Shown here in pieces: positions 34,065 through 42,594 of a stretch of 64,000 nt of DNA; position 1 is the first letter of the stretch, and each line of letters opens with the position of its first letter. The stretch lies in the NCBI RefSeq assembly GCF_023715105.1, contig NZ_JAMBNO010000011.1, positions 62,001 to 126,000 of the forward strand. Reading direction: 5' to 3'. The position numbers and the translations under genes are program-made. A model generated the notes under the pieces. The model worked only from the letters and a program-made list of their open reading frames with translations, had not been told where the DNA came from and made no database searches. The DNA is from Hydrogenophaga intermedia. GTDB lineage: Bacteria; Pseudomonadota; Gammaproteobacteria; Burkholderiales; Burkholderiaceae_C.

Positions 34065-35015
34065 CTACACCACGGCGCCGGCGTTCGGGTCGTCCGGATC
34101 GCCTTCAGTCTTGGTCGCCTTGATCAGGTCTTCGCGCTTGATGCCCAGCCACATGGCCATGGCCGCGGCGACGAAGACGGACGAGTAAATGCCGAAGCAG
34201 ATACCGATGGTGAGCGCCAGGGCAAAGTAGAACAGCGTGGGCCCGCCGAACACCAGCATGGCCAGCACCATGGCCTGCGTGGAGCCGTGGGTGATGATGG
34301 TGCGGCTGATGGTGGTGGTGATGGCGTGGTCGATCACCTGTTGCGGTGTCATCTTGCGCTGGCGGCGGAAGGCCTCGCGGATGCGGTCGAAGATGATCAC
34401 CGACTCGTTGACCGAGTAGCCCAGCACCGCCAGGGTGGCGGCGAGCACGGCCAACGAGAACTCCCACTGGAAGAAGGCGAAGAAGCCCAGGATGATGACG
34501 ACGTCGTGCAGGTTGGCCACGATGGCCGAGACGGCGTACTTCCACTCGAAGCGCATCGAGAGGTAGATCATGATGCCCAGGATCACGAGGCCAAGTGCGA
34601 TCAGCCCGTTGTGCACGAGCTCCTCTCCCACCTGCGGGCCCACGAATTCGGTACGGCTGAGCGTGACCGTGGGGTTCTGCGCCTTGAGCGCCGCAAACAG
34701 CGCCTCGGCCTGCTGACCCGAGGTCTGCCCGGCCGCCGCAGGCAGCCGCATGATCACATCGCGCGAACTGCCAAAGTTCTGCACCGGCACCTCGGCGTAG
34801 CCCTGGCCCTCGACCACGCGGCGCACGGCCTCCAGGTCGGCCGGCTGCTCGTAGGCCACCTCGACCACGGTGCCGCCGGTGAATTCCACCGACAGGTTCA
34901 GGCCGCGCGTGACCAGGAAGAACACCGCCAGGGCAAAGGTAATGAACGAGATCGCGTTGAGCACGAGCGCGTGCTTCATGAACGGGATGTCGCGGCGAAT
35001 GCGGAAGAATTCCAT
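34065..35015 (-). CDS. secF: Protein translocase subunit SecF
   Basis: A 316-residue RND-like membrane protein partnering SecD. It starts MEFFRIRRDIPFMKHALVLN, has the periplasmic-loop motif LNLSVEFTGGTVVEVAYEQP, and six predicted helices including VIILGFFAFFQWEFSLAV, LGYSVNESVIIFDRIREAFR and TTTISRTIITHGSTQAMVLA. It uses the proton gradient to complete export through SecYEG. It follows secD by 25 bp. Confidence 0.97.
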   Translation of the reverse strand: MEFFRIRRDIPFMKHALVLNAISFITFALAVFFLVTRGLNLSVEFTGGTVVEVAYEQPADLEAVRRVVEGQGYAEVPVQNFGSSRDVIMRLPAAAGQTSGQQAEALFAALKAQNPTVTLSRTEFVGPQVGEELVHNGLIALGLVILGIMIYLSMRFEWKYAVSAIVANLHDVVIILGFFAFFQWEFSLAVLAATLAVLGYSVNESVIIFDRIREAFRRQRKMTPQQVIDHAITTTISRTIITHGSTQAMVLAMLVFGGPTLFYFALALTIGICFGIYSSVFVAAAMAMWLGIKREDLIKATKTEGDPDDPNAGAVV

Positions 35016-35040
35016 CGTGGGCTCCGGTTCGGCGGCGGGG

Positions 35041-36924
35041 TCAGTCGGCCTTGGGGACGGCGGGGGCCGTCTCCGGGCGCCACACCGTGCCGATGGACAA
35101 GGTCTTGAGCTTCTTCTGGCGGCCGTACCAGAGGTTGACCAGGCCGCGCGAGAAGAACACCGCCGAGAAGATGCTGGTGAGAATGCCCAGGCAGTGCACC
35201 ACGGCGAAGCCGCGCACCGGGCCGGAGCCGAACAACAGCAACGCGATGCCGGCGATCAGCGAGGTGATGTTGGAGTCGAGGATGGTGGCCCAGGCGCTGT
35301 CGTAGCCGGCGTTGATCGCCGTCTGGGGTGATGAGCCGCGGCGCAACTCCTCGCGCACCCGTTCGTTGATCAGCACGTTGGCGTCGATGGCCATGCCCAA
35401 CGCCAGCGCCATGGCCGCCATGCCGGGCAGCGTGAGCGTGGCCTGCAGCATCGACAGCACGGCGATGAGCATCAGCACGTTGAAGCCCAGCGCCACGGCG
35501 GAGAACACGCCGAACATCATGTAGTAGACGCACATGAACAGCGCCACGGCGATGAAGCCCCAAGTGACACTGTTGAACCCCTTGGCGATGTTCTCGGCGC
35601 CCAGGCTGGGGCCGATGGTGCGCTCTTCGATGATCTCCATCGGCGCGGCCAGCGAGCCGGCGCGCAGCAGCAGCGCGGTGTCGTTGGCCTCCATGGTGGT
35701 CATGGCGCCGGAGATCTGCACCCGCCCGCCACCGATCTCGGTGCGGATCACGGGCGCGGTGACGACCTCGCCCTTGCCCTTCTCGAACAGGATGATGGCC
35801 ATGCGCTTGCCGACGTTCTCGCGCGTGACATCGCGGAAGATGCGCGAGCCCTTGCCGTCCAGCGTGAGGTGCACGGCCGGCTCCTGCGTTTGCCCGTCGA
35901 AGCCGGCCTGCGCGTCGGTGAGGTTTTCGCCGGTCAGCAGCACCTCGCGCTTGACGATGACGGCGCGACCGCTGCGCTCGAGGTAGCGCTCGGAGCCGAA
36001 GGGCACCGGGCCGGTGCCGCGCTCGGCCGCCAGCCCCTCGGTGCTCTCATCGACCAGGCGCACTTCCAGCGTGGCGGTGCGGCCCAGGATGTCCTTGGCC
36101 TTGGCGGTGTCCTGAACGCCCGGCAACTGCACCACGATGCGGTCGGCGCCCTGCTGCTGGATCACGGGTTCGGCCACGCCGAGTTCGTTGATGCGGTTGT
36201 TCAGCGTGGTGATGTTCTGCTTGAGCGCCTGGTCCTGAACGGCGCGTGCGGCCTCGGGCCGGATGGTCGCCGTGATGCGCGTGTCGCCGCCCTCGGGCGC
36301 CTCGGCCAGCTGCAGCTCGGCGAACTGCGCCTGCACGAGGTCGAACACGGCGTTGCGCGTGGCTTCGTCGCGAACACGCAGCTCGATGGTCTGGCCGTTG
36401 CGCGCGATGCCGCCGTGGCGGATGTTCTTCTCGCGCAGGGCTGTGCGCAGGTCGGTGGCGAGCACGTCGGCGCGGCGCTCCAGCGCGGCCTGCATGTCCA
36501 CCTGCAGCATGAAGTGCACGCCGCCCCGCAGGTCCAGACCCAGGTACATCGGGCGCGCACCCAGCGCAGCCAGCCAGGCAGGGGTGCGCGGCACCAGATT
36601 GAGGGCCACCACGTGGCCGGGGTCGTTCGGGTCGGGGTTAAGCGCCTTGTCGATGGCGTCGCGCGCCTTGAGCTGCGTGTCGGTGTCCTCGAAGCGAACG
36701 CGCACCGAAGCGCCCTCGAGCGACAGCGTGCTCGGCGTGATGGACGCGGCCGCAAGCGCCTGCTCGACGCGCGTCACCGTGCCGGTATCGACCCGCACCG
36801 TGGCCTTGCCCGCCGACACCTGCACCGCCGGCGCTTCGCCGAACAGGTTGGGCAGCGCATAGATCGCCCCCACCAGCAAAGCGATCACGATGATCGCGTA
36901 CTTCCACAACGGGTATCGGTTCAT
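35041..36924 (-). CDS. secD: Protein translocase subunit SecD
   Basis: A 627-residue SecD with six helices and a large periplasmic domain. The signature GLDLRGGVHFMLQVDMQAAL, the P1-domain PGVQDTAKAKDILGRTATLE, and the C-terminal FSAVALGFNVLMLIAVLSML with LPGMAAMALALGMAIDANVL are clear. ATG 36924 (MNRYPLWK) gives the first transmembrane helix directly; a start 9 codons upstream is less likely. The operon order yajC-secD-secF is canonical. Confidence 0.97.
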   Translation of the reverse strand: MNRYPLWKYAIIVIALLVGAIYALPNLFGEAPAVQVSAGKATVRVDTGTVTRVEQALAAASITPSTLSLEGASVRVRFEDTDTQLKARDAIDKALNPDPNDPGHVVALNLVPRTPAWLAALGARPMYLGLDLRGGVHFMLQVDMQAALERRADVLATDLRTALREKNIRHGGIARNGQTIELRVRDEATRNAVFDLVQAQFAELQLAEAPEGGDTRITATIRPEAARAVQDQALKQNITTLNNRINELGVAEPVIQQQGADRIVVQLPGVQDTAKAKDILGRTATLEVRLVDESTEGLAAERGTGPVPFGSERYLERSGRAVIVKREVLLTGENLTDAQAGFDGQTQEPAVHLTLDGKGSRIFRDVTRENVGKRMAIILFEKGKGEVVTAPVIRTEIGGGRVQISGAMTTMEANDTALLLRAGSLAAPMEIIEERTIGPSLGAENIAKGFNSVTWGFIAVALFMCVYYMMFGVFSAVALGFNVLMLIAVLSMLQATLTLPGMAAMALALGMAIDANVLINERVREELRRGSSPQTAINAGYDSAWATILDSNITSLIAGIALLLFGSGPVRGFAVVHCLGILTSIFSAVFFSRGLVNLWYGRQKKLKTLSIGTVWRPETAPAVPKAD

Positions 36925-36995
36925 GGCGGGTCCGGCGCGAGGGTCTTGCAAGTCGAGAACGCGACGGATCCGGCTCTGCCGGTCCGTCCGCGTTG

Positions 36996-37033
36996 CCCCC
37001 TTGAGGGGGAACGGGCCGGCATCAGCCGGCCCG
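36996..37033. repeat. Tandem hairpin element between yajC and secD (REP-like)
   Basis: Two perfect hairpins lie back to back: CCCCC-TTGA-GGGGG at 36996-37009, then CGGGCCGGC-ATCA-GCCGGCCCG at 37012-37033. They sit in the 123-bp gap inside the yajC-secD transcript. CCCCCTTGAGGGGG units are, from memory, scattered in Comamonadaceae genomes; only one copy is present in this window. They may stabilise the yajC 3' end or tune secD expression. Confidence 0.55.
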
Positions 37034-37047
37034 TGCGGGGGTGGGCA

Positions 37048-37365
37048 TTACTTCACCGTGCCTTTGGGCAGCACCTGCACGACGGCGGTGCGTTGCATCT
37101 GGACCTCCAGGCCATCGGCAAGTTCCACGCCGATGTAGGTGTCACCGATCTTCGACACCTTACCGAGGATGCCACCGGCCGAGACGATCTCGTCGCCCTT
37201 GGCCAGGGCGTCGACCATCGCGCGATGCTCCTTCTGGCGCTTGAGCTGCGGACGGATCATCACGAAGTACAGCACCACGAACATCAGCACCAGCGGCAGC
37301 AGGCCGAGCAGCGTGGACTCGGTGCCACCGGCAGCGGCTTGGGCGTAGGCGGGGGAAATCAACAC
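37048..37365 (-). CDS. yajC: Preprotein translocase subunit YajC
   Basis: A 105-residue single-pass membrane protein. The hydrophobic helix LLGLLPLVLMFVVLYFVMIR is followed by the family signature RPQLKRQKEHRAMVDALAKG and the beta-rich cytoplasmic domain ending VQVLPKGTVK. It forms part of the SecDF-YajC complex. It is the first gene of the yajC-secD-secF operon, with a TACAAT box 36 bp upstream. Confidence 0.96.
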   Translation of the reverse strand: MLISPAYAQAAAGGTESTLLGLLPLVLMFVVLYFVMIRPQLKRQKEHRAMVDALAKGDEIVSAGGILGKVSKIGDTYIGVELADGLEVQMQRTAVVQVLPKGTVK

Positions 37366-37400
37366 GGGCAGTCTCCAGCAGAGTCAAAAAACAGCCCGGG

Positions 37401-37406
37401 ATTGTA
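37401..37406 (-). promoter_or_regulatory. yajC operon -10 box
   Basis: TACAAT on the minus strand, 35 bp before the yajC start and just past the end of the iorAB gene. No clear -35. It separates the sec operon from the upstream same-strand gene. Confidence 0.45.
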
Positions 37407-37429
37407 TGCCGCGGGTGTTTCCCCGCGGC

Positions 37430-40400
37430 TCAGGCCGCCTGCCGCTGCGGCGCGGCCTCACCGCCGTGCCAGCGCGCCCACAGCGCCTCGCGGCGTGCCG
37501 CGGCCGCCTTGGCGTTGCGTTCCTTCACGTGGCCGAAGCCCTTGATCTGCTCCGGCACGCGGGCAATATCCAAAGCGAGGGCGTGGCGCTCGGCGTCCAG
37601 GGCGCCCAGCAAGGCGTCGACGTCGGCGCGGTACTGCTCGATCAGCGCGCGCTCCATGCGTCGCTCCTCGGTGCGGCCGAAGAGATCGAGTGCCGTCCCG
37701 CGCAAGCCCTTGAACTTCGCCAGCCAACGGAAGGCGGTGAACATGAACGGCCCGTACGGGCGCTTGATGAGTTCGCCGCGCTCGTTCTTTTTCGCCAGCA
37801 TGGGCGGCGCCAGGTGCACCTTGAGGGAGAAGTCGCCCTCGAACTGCGCCGAAATCTTCTCGTGGAAGCTCGGGTCGGTGTGCAGACGGGCCACCTCGTA
37901 CTCGTCCTTGTAGGCCATGAGTTTGAACAGGTTGCGCGCCACCGCCTCGGTGAGCGCCGTCTTGCCCAGCGGCGCCTCGGCCGCGCGCACGCGTTCCACG
38001 ACCTCGTGGTAGCGCTGTGCGTAGCCGGCGTTCTGATAGCCGGTCAGGAAGTCCACGCGGCGCGCCACGATGTTGTCCAGGCTTTCGCGCTTCTTGAACT
38101 GGATCACCTGCGCGGCGGGCTGCCCCAGGCCGCAGGCGGCCAGCACGGCCTGCGGGTCGTGCGCGGCGCGACGACCCCATTCGAAGGCGGCCTTGTTTTG
38201 CTCCACCGCCACCGCGTTGAGTTCGATGGCGCGCATCAGCGCGGCCTGGCCCAGCGGGATCCAGCCCTTCTGCCACGCGTAACCCAGCATCAGCGGGTTG
38301 GTGTAGAGACTGTCGCCCAGCAGTCGTGTGGCCACGGTTTCGGCGTCGATCACGCCGATCGCGCCGGCGCCCAGGTGGTTGACCAGCGTGTCCACGCAGG
38401 CCTGCGCGGGGTTGAGCCAGTCGGGGTTGTGCACGAAGGCGGCCGTGGGCGTGGCGCTGCTGTTGAGCGCCACGTGGGTGCGACCGTCGCGCAGCCGTTG
38501 CCAGGTTTCCTTGTTGGCAGCGACGATCGGGTCGCAGCCGATCACGAGGTCGGCCGAGGCGGCCGAGACGCGCGTGGTGCGGATGTCGTCCTGCGTGGCG
38601 CCGATGAGCACGTGGCTCCAGGTGGCACCACCCTTTTGCGCCAGGCCCGCCGCGTCCTGCGTGACGATGCCCTTGCCCTCCAGGTGCGCGGCCACGCCGA
38701 GCAGCTGGCCGATGGTGATGACGCCGGTACCGCCGACGCCCGCGACGATGATGCCCCACGCGTCACCGCCGAGTGCGGGCAGCGTGGGGTGCGGCAGCGC
38801 GCCACCCGTCCACTCGGCCTTGGCCGCGCCTTTCTTCTTGCGCAACTGGCCGCCTTCGACGGTGACGAAGCTCGGGCAGAAACCTTTCACGCAGGAGAAA
38901 TCCTTGTTGCAGGTGCTCTGGTTGATCTGCCGCTTGCGACCGAATTCGGTCTCCAGCGGCTCGACCGACAGGCAGTTCGATTGCTCGCCACAATCGCCGC
39001 AGCCCTCGCACACCAGCTCGTTGATGACCACGCGCTGGTTCGGCTCGGCCAGGGTGCCGCGCTTGCGGCGGCGGCGCTTCTCGGTGGCGCAGGTCTGGTC
39101 ATAGATGATCACTGTGGTGCCGGCGATCTCGCGGAATTCGCGCTGCACCGCGTCCAGCGTGTCGCGGTGCTGGATGGCAATGCCCTCGGGAATGCCGCTG
39201 ACGCCTGCGTATTTCTCGGGCTCGTCGGTCACGATGGTGATCTTCTTCACCCCCTCGGCGCGCATGCTCTGCGCGATCTGCACCACGCTGTGGCCCTCGG
39301 GGCGCTCGCCCACCTGCTGACCACCCGTCATGGCCACGGCGTCGTTGTAGAGGATCTTGTAGGTGATGTTCACGCCCGCGGCGATGCTTTGGCGCACGGC
39401 CAGGATGCCGCTGTGGAAGTAAGTGCCGTCGCCCAGGTTGGCGAACATGTGCTGGTCGGTGCTGAAAGGCTGCTGGCCCATCCAGGGCACGCCCTCACCA
39501 CCCATTTGCGTGAAGCCGACGGTGGCGCGGTCCATCCAGATGCTCATGAAGTGGCAGCCGATGCCGGCCATGGCACGCGAACCCTCGGGCACCTTGGTGC
39601 TGGTGTTGTGCGGGCAGCCGGAGCAGAACCAGGGCTGGCGCTCCGCACCCGGTACGCCCTGCGTCAGCAGCGTCTGCAGCGAGCGCTCCTGCGCGTCCAA
39701 GATGGCCAGTTGCGCGTCGATGCGCGCCATCACGTCCTCGGGGATGTTGCCGAGCTTCTTGAGACGTTTGGCAATGGCGCGCGCAATCAGCGCCGGGTTG
39801 AGGTCGGCCTTGGCGCGCAGCAGCGTGTTGGCGCTCGGATTGGGGCGCGACCATTCGCCGCCGCTGTAATCGCCCTCTTCTTCCTCGAACTTGCCGAGCA
39901 CGTTGGGACGCACGTCGGGGCGCCAGTTGTAGAGCTCCTCCTTGAGCTGGTACTCGATGACCTGGCGCTTCTCTTCCACCACCAGGATTTCGCGCAGGCC
40001 GGTGGCGAACTCGCGTGTGATCTGCGCCTCCAGCGGCCACACCACCGCCACCTTGTGCAGGCGCAGGCCGATGCGGCGGCAGGTGGCGTCATCCAGGCCG
40101 AGGTCGATCAGCGCCTGACGCGTGTCGTTGTAGGCCTTGCCGCTGGCAATCACGCCGAAGCGGTCGTTCGGGCCGGCGATCACGTTGTGGTTGAGCTTGT
40201 TGGCGCGCACATAGGCCAGCGCCGCGTACCACTTGTGGTCGAACAGGCGCGCCTCCTGCTCCAGCGCGTGGTCGGGCCAGCGGATGTGCAGGCCGCCGGG
40301 CGGCATCTCGAATTCGGGGATCACGATGTCCACGCGCTCGGGATCGATCAGCGCGGTGGCGCTCGATTCGACGATTTCCTGAATCGTCTTCATGCCGGCC

Positions 40401-41023
40401 CACACGCCGCTGAAGCGGCTCATGGCGAAGGCGTGCAGACCGAGGTCGAGGATTTCCTGCACGCTGGCCGGGAAGAACACCGGCAGGCCGCAGGCCTTGA
40501 AGATGTGGTCGCTCTGGTGCGCGGCGGTGGAGCTCTTGGCCACGTGGTCGTCACCGGCCACCGCGATCACGCCGCCCCAGGGGCTGGTGCCGGCCATGTT
40601 GGCGTGCTTGAAGACATCGGAGCAACGGTCCACACCCGGGCCCTTGCCGTACCAGATGCCGAACACGCCGTCGAAGCGGTTGGTGCCGGGCGGTGCAAAA
40701 CCCAGTTGCTGCGTGCCCCAGATGGCCGTGGCCGCGAGCTCCTCGTTCACGCCCGGCTGGAACACGATGTTCTGCTGCTTGAGGTAGGGCGCGGCTTTTT
40801 GCAGCGACTGGTCGTACCCGCCCAGGGGTGAACCGCGGTAGCCGCTCACGAACCCGGCGGTGTTCTTGCCCTGCAGCGCATCGCGCTGGCGTTGCAGCAT
40901 GGGCAGCTTCACCAGGGCTTGCACGCCGCTCATGAAGGCACGCCCGTGTTCCAGCGCATATTTGTCGTCCAGGGTGACGGTTTCGAGGGCTTGTCGGATG
41001 TGCTCGGGCAGCGGCGCGTTCAT
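37430..41023 (-). CDS. Fused indolepyruvate ferredoxin oxidoreductase (IorA-IorB)
   Basis: A 1197-residue 2-oxoacid:ferredoxin oxidoreductase joining the alpha (TPP-binding) and beta/gamma parts. The first 650 residues include FVSGYRGSPLGGYDQSL, the GDGTYFHSGILA TPP region and CSGCPHNTSTKVPEG. A ferredoxin-like Cys cluster follows at about 670-700 (CEGCGDCGEQSNC, STCNKDFSCVKGFCP). The last third has the Rossmann-like gamma domain IIVAGVGGTGVITIGQLLG. It oxidises aryl or branched 2-oxo acids made by transamination to acyl-CoA. It is divergent from an Lrp/AsnC regulator, which fits amino-acid control. This fused type is common in aerobic betaproteobacteria. Confidence 0.92.
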   Translation of the reverse strand: MNAPLPEHIRQALETVTLDDKYALEHGRAFMSGVQALVKLPMLQRQRDALQGKNTAGFVSGYRGSPLGGYDQSLQKAAPYLKQQNIVFQPGVNEELAATAIWGTQQLGFAPPGTNRFDGVFGIWYGKGPGVDRCSDVFKHANMAGTSPWGGVIAVAGDDHVAKSSTAAHQSDHIFKACGLPVFFPASVQEILDLGLHAFAMSRFSGVWAGMKTIQEIVESSATALIDPERVDIVIPEFEMPPGGLHIRWPDHALEQEARLFDHKWYAALAYVRANKLNHNVIAGPNDRFGVIASGKAYNDTRQALIDLGLDDATCRRIGLRLHKVAVVWPLEAQITREFATGLREILVVEEKRQVIEYQLKEELYNWRPDVRPNVLGKFEEEEGDYSGGEWSRPNPSANTLLRAKADLNPALIARAIAKRLKKLGNIPEDVMARIDAQLAILDAQERSLQTLLTQGVPGAERQPWFCSGCPHNTSTKVPEGSRAMAGIGCHFMSIWMDRATVGFTQMGGEGVPWMGQQPFSTDQHMFANLGDGTYFHSGILAVRQSIAAGVNITYKILYNDAVAMTGGQQVGERPEGHSVVQIAQSMRAEGVKKITIVTDEPEKYAGVSGIPEGIAIQHRDTLDAVQREFREIAGTTVIIYDQTCATEKRRRRKRGTLAEPNQRVVINELVCEGCGDCGEQSNCLSVEPLETEFGRKRQINQSTCNKDFSCVKGFCPSFVTVEGGQLRKKKGAAKAEWTGGALPHPTLPALGGDAWGIIVAGVGGTGVITIGQLLGVAAHLEGKGIVTQDAAGLAQKGGATWSHVLIGATQDDIRTTRVSAASADLVIGCDPIVAANKETWQRLRDGRTHVALNSSATPTAAFVHNPDWLNPAQACVDTLVNHLGAGAIGVIDAETVATRLLGDSLYTNPLMLGYAWQKGWIPLGQAALMRAIELNAVAVEQNKAAFEWGRRAAHDPQAVLAACGLGQPAAQVIQFKKRESLDNIVARRVDFLTGYQNAGYAQRYHEVVERVRAAEAPLGKTALTEAVARNLFKLMAYKDEYEVARLHTDPSFHEKISAQFEGDFSLKVHLAPPMLAKKNERGELIKRPYGPFMFTAFRWLAKFKGLRGTALDLFGRTEERRMERALIEQYRADVDALLGALDAERHALALDIARVPEQIKGFGHVKERNAKAAAARREALWARWHGGEAAPQRQAA

Positions 41024-41164
41024 GTTGTGTGTCTCCTGTGGGGGGGTGGAGCGCCTTGTGGGCACCCATCGGCCGACCGGGTAGGGATAGCTCTCCAGTC
41101 TGCCGCGCAGTGTATGTCCGACTCGACGACAGGTGTTTGCGTTTCATGCCCGGTTTACCGATCA

Positions 41165-41185
41165 TCGAGAAATCTTCTTTCTCGA
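41165..41185. promoter_or_regulatory. Inverted repeat before the Lrp/AsnC gene
   Basis: TCGAGAAA-TCTTC-TTTCTCGA is a perfect palindrome with 8-bp half-sites and a 5-bp spacer, 11 bp before the lrp start and 142 bp before iorAB. Lrp/AsnC proteins bind such sites as dimers and octamers; autorepression is likely, with possible action on the divergent iorAB gene. Confidence 0.6.
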
Positions 41186-41196
41186 ACGGGGTATTC

Positions 41197-41709
41197 ATGG
41201 AAACGCTCGACAGATTCGACCTCGCCATCCTGCAAGAGCTGCAAAGCGACGGCCGACTGACCAACGCCGAGCTCGCCCAGCGCGTCGGCCTGTCGGCCGC
41301 GCCCTGCTGGCGGCGCGTGCGCGCCCTGGAGGAAGGGGGCTACATCAAGGGCTACCGTGCCGTGCTCGACCGCGACAAGCTCGGCCTGGGCGTGCTGGCC
41401 TTCGTGCGCCTGGACGCTGACCGCAACAGCGGCGACGTGACGCGCCAGATGGAGCAGGCCATCCGCGCCATTCCCGAGGTGGTGTCGTGCCACTACATCA
41501 GCGGCTCGGGCACCTTCGAGCTGCAGGTGGTCAGCCGCGACCTGCACCACTTCAGCACCTTCGCTCGCGAGGTGCTGCTCAACCTGCCCAACGTGAAGGA
41601 CCTGCACACCAGTTTCTCGCTGGGCGAGGTCAAGGCCGACGCAGCACTGCCTTTGACTCACTGGCTGGCAGACAAAGGTATGCACACGGCAGACAGACGG
41701 AAAACTTGA
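41197..41709 (+). CDS. Lrp/AsnC family transcriptional regulator
   Basis: A 170-residue regulator. The N-terminal winged helix DLAILQELQSDGRLTNAELA with recognition segment QRVGLSAAPCWRRVRALEEG is followed by the ligand-binding RAM domain (VLAFVRLDADRNSGDVTRQM, VVSCHYISGSGTFELQVVSR). ATG 41197 begins METLDRFDL. It is divergent from iorAB and separated by 173 bp; amino acids such as Phe, Trp or branched-chain residues are plausible effectors. The C-terminal tail runs 10 residues past the usual end. Confidence 0.93.
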   Translation: METLDRFDLAILQELQSDGRLTNAELAQRVGLSAAPCWRRVRALEEGGYIKGYRAVLDRDKLGLGVLAFVRLDADRNSGDVTRQMEQAIRAIPEVVSCHYISGSGTFELQVVSRDLHHFSTFAREVLLNLPNVKDLHTSFSLGEVKADAALPLTHWLADKGMHTADRRKT

Positions 41710-41749
41710 GCGCGGCGCCCCTCCATTGGTGCATTCATTTCGACCGCTA

Positions 41750-41840
41750 AGTCACAAATACGCGTCAAGTGCTTGAAAAATGTGACTTTTTCAACTCTCA
41801 TGACTTGTCACAAATGGTGCATCTACCTACCATCGCACCA
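41750..41840 (+). promoter_or_regulatory. Promoter and operator region of the surface-protein cluster
   Basis: TTGTCA at 41805-41810 and TACCAT at 41828-41833, 17 bp apart, form a good sigma70 promoter; the transcript would have a leader of about 70 nt before 41910. Around it: AGTCACA (41750) and TGTGACT (41781) as inverted repeat, GTCACAAAT direct repeat at 41751 and 41807, and TGGTGC (41815) with GCACCA (41835) bracketing the -10. The region is AT-richer than its surroundings. These elements suggest regulated expression. Confidence 0.5.
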
Positions 41841-41909
41841 CTTGCTGCACAGATGTAGTAAGTCCGAAAGTACTCATCTGCATCCCGACCGCCAACCGAA
41901 GGAATCGTC

Positions 41910-42464
41910 GTGAACAAGTCTCTGCTCCTGAAATCCACCCTGGCGCTGGCCCTGACGGCGCCGCTGCTGGCCCAGGCCGAATCGAACGTTGCCACCAACG
42001 CTGCAGCCAACGCGGGTGGCGCAGGCGCCTCGGCCCGCTTGAACGTCAGCATCACCATCCCGCGCTTCATTTCGTTGCAGGTGGGCACCACCGGCACCAA
42101 CAACGTCGACACCGTGTCCTTCGTGCTCAACGAGACCCAGGCCACCACCGGCGGCGCCGTGAACGCCACCTCGGGCAGCCCCGTCACCGTGGCGCTGCGC
42201 TCCAACGTCGGCAGCGTCGACCTGGAGGCCTCCGGTGGCAACCTGAGCGACGGCACGAACAACATCCCGTTGACCGACCTGTCGGTCACCACCACCGGCG
42301 ATCTGGCCCACCCGGCATTCGGCGGCTCCCTGCCCGTGGCGCCCAACGTCGGCACCGCCGTGATCAACCGCAGCGGCACCTGGGCCTACACCTACAACCA
42401 CAACACGTCGCGCGCCGCTGGCACCTATACCGCCACCGTGACTTACACCGCCTCGGCACCCTGA
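41910..42464 (+). CDS. Exported beta-rich subunit 1 (fimbrial-subunit-like)
   Basis: A 184-residue secreted protein with a signal peptide (1-23, ending AQA|ES). The mature part is rich in Thr, Asn, Ser, Gly and Ala and has no Cys. An N-terminal strand ITIPRFISLQVG (LQVG at 56-59) and VDTVSF are followed by beta-rich sequence, ending RAAGTYTATVTY. The end resembles the GTYxxTVxVxxx strand of spore-coat-U/Csu subunits, but the Cys of that family are missing. It is first in the operon and followed by a hairpin, as with major subunits. Paralogous to the next gene. I do not recognise a named family. Confidence 0.75.
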   Translation: MNKSLLLKSTLALALTAPLLAQAESNVATNAAANAGGAGASARLNVSITIPRFISLQVGTTGTNNVDTVSFVLNETQATTGGAVNATSGSPVTVALRSNVGSVDLEASGGNLSDGTNNIPLTDLSVTTTGDLAHPAFGGSLPVAPNVGTAVINRSGTWAYTYNHNTSRAAGTYTATVTYTASAP

Positions 42465-42478
42465 AGCGCCCCTTTGCG

Positions 42479-42510
42479 GGCCGCCACTGCAGAGTCTCTG
42501 CGGGGCGGCC
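42479..42510 (+). promoter_or_regulatory. Intercistronic hairpin after subunit 1
   Basis: GGCCGCC at 42479-42485 pairs with GGCGGCC at 42504-42510, and inside it GCAGA (42489-42493) pairs with TCTGC (42497-42501) over a 3-nt loop. No T-run follows, so partial termination or mRNA stabilisation is more likely than full termination. Placed 14 bp after the first subunit gene, it could raise expression of subunit 1 relative to the rest. Confidence 0.55.
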
Positions 42511-42594
42511 TTCCACGCAGCGGCAGTTCGCCCCATGGCAACGCCGCTCTTGCTGTTTTCAGTCGCCCCGTTCCACTGATTCCGGCCTGCCCCG

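Noticed and set aside
37406-40831. A 1141-codon open frame on the plus strand, antisense to the iorAB gene
   Set aside because: It is a mirror of high-GC third-position bias in the real minus-strand gene; composition (His, Ala, Gln, Val, Arg runs) and absence of any domain show it is not coding.
41751-41815. GTCACAAAT repeated twice, considered as start of a CRISPR-like or iteron array
   Set aside because: Only two short copies; no regular spacing or further units, no cas or replication genes.
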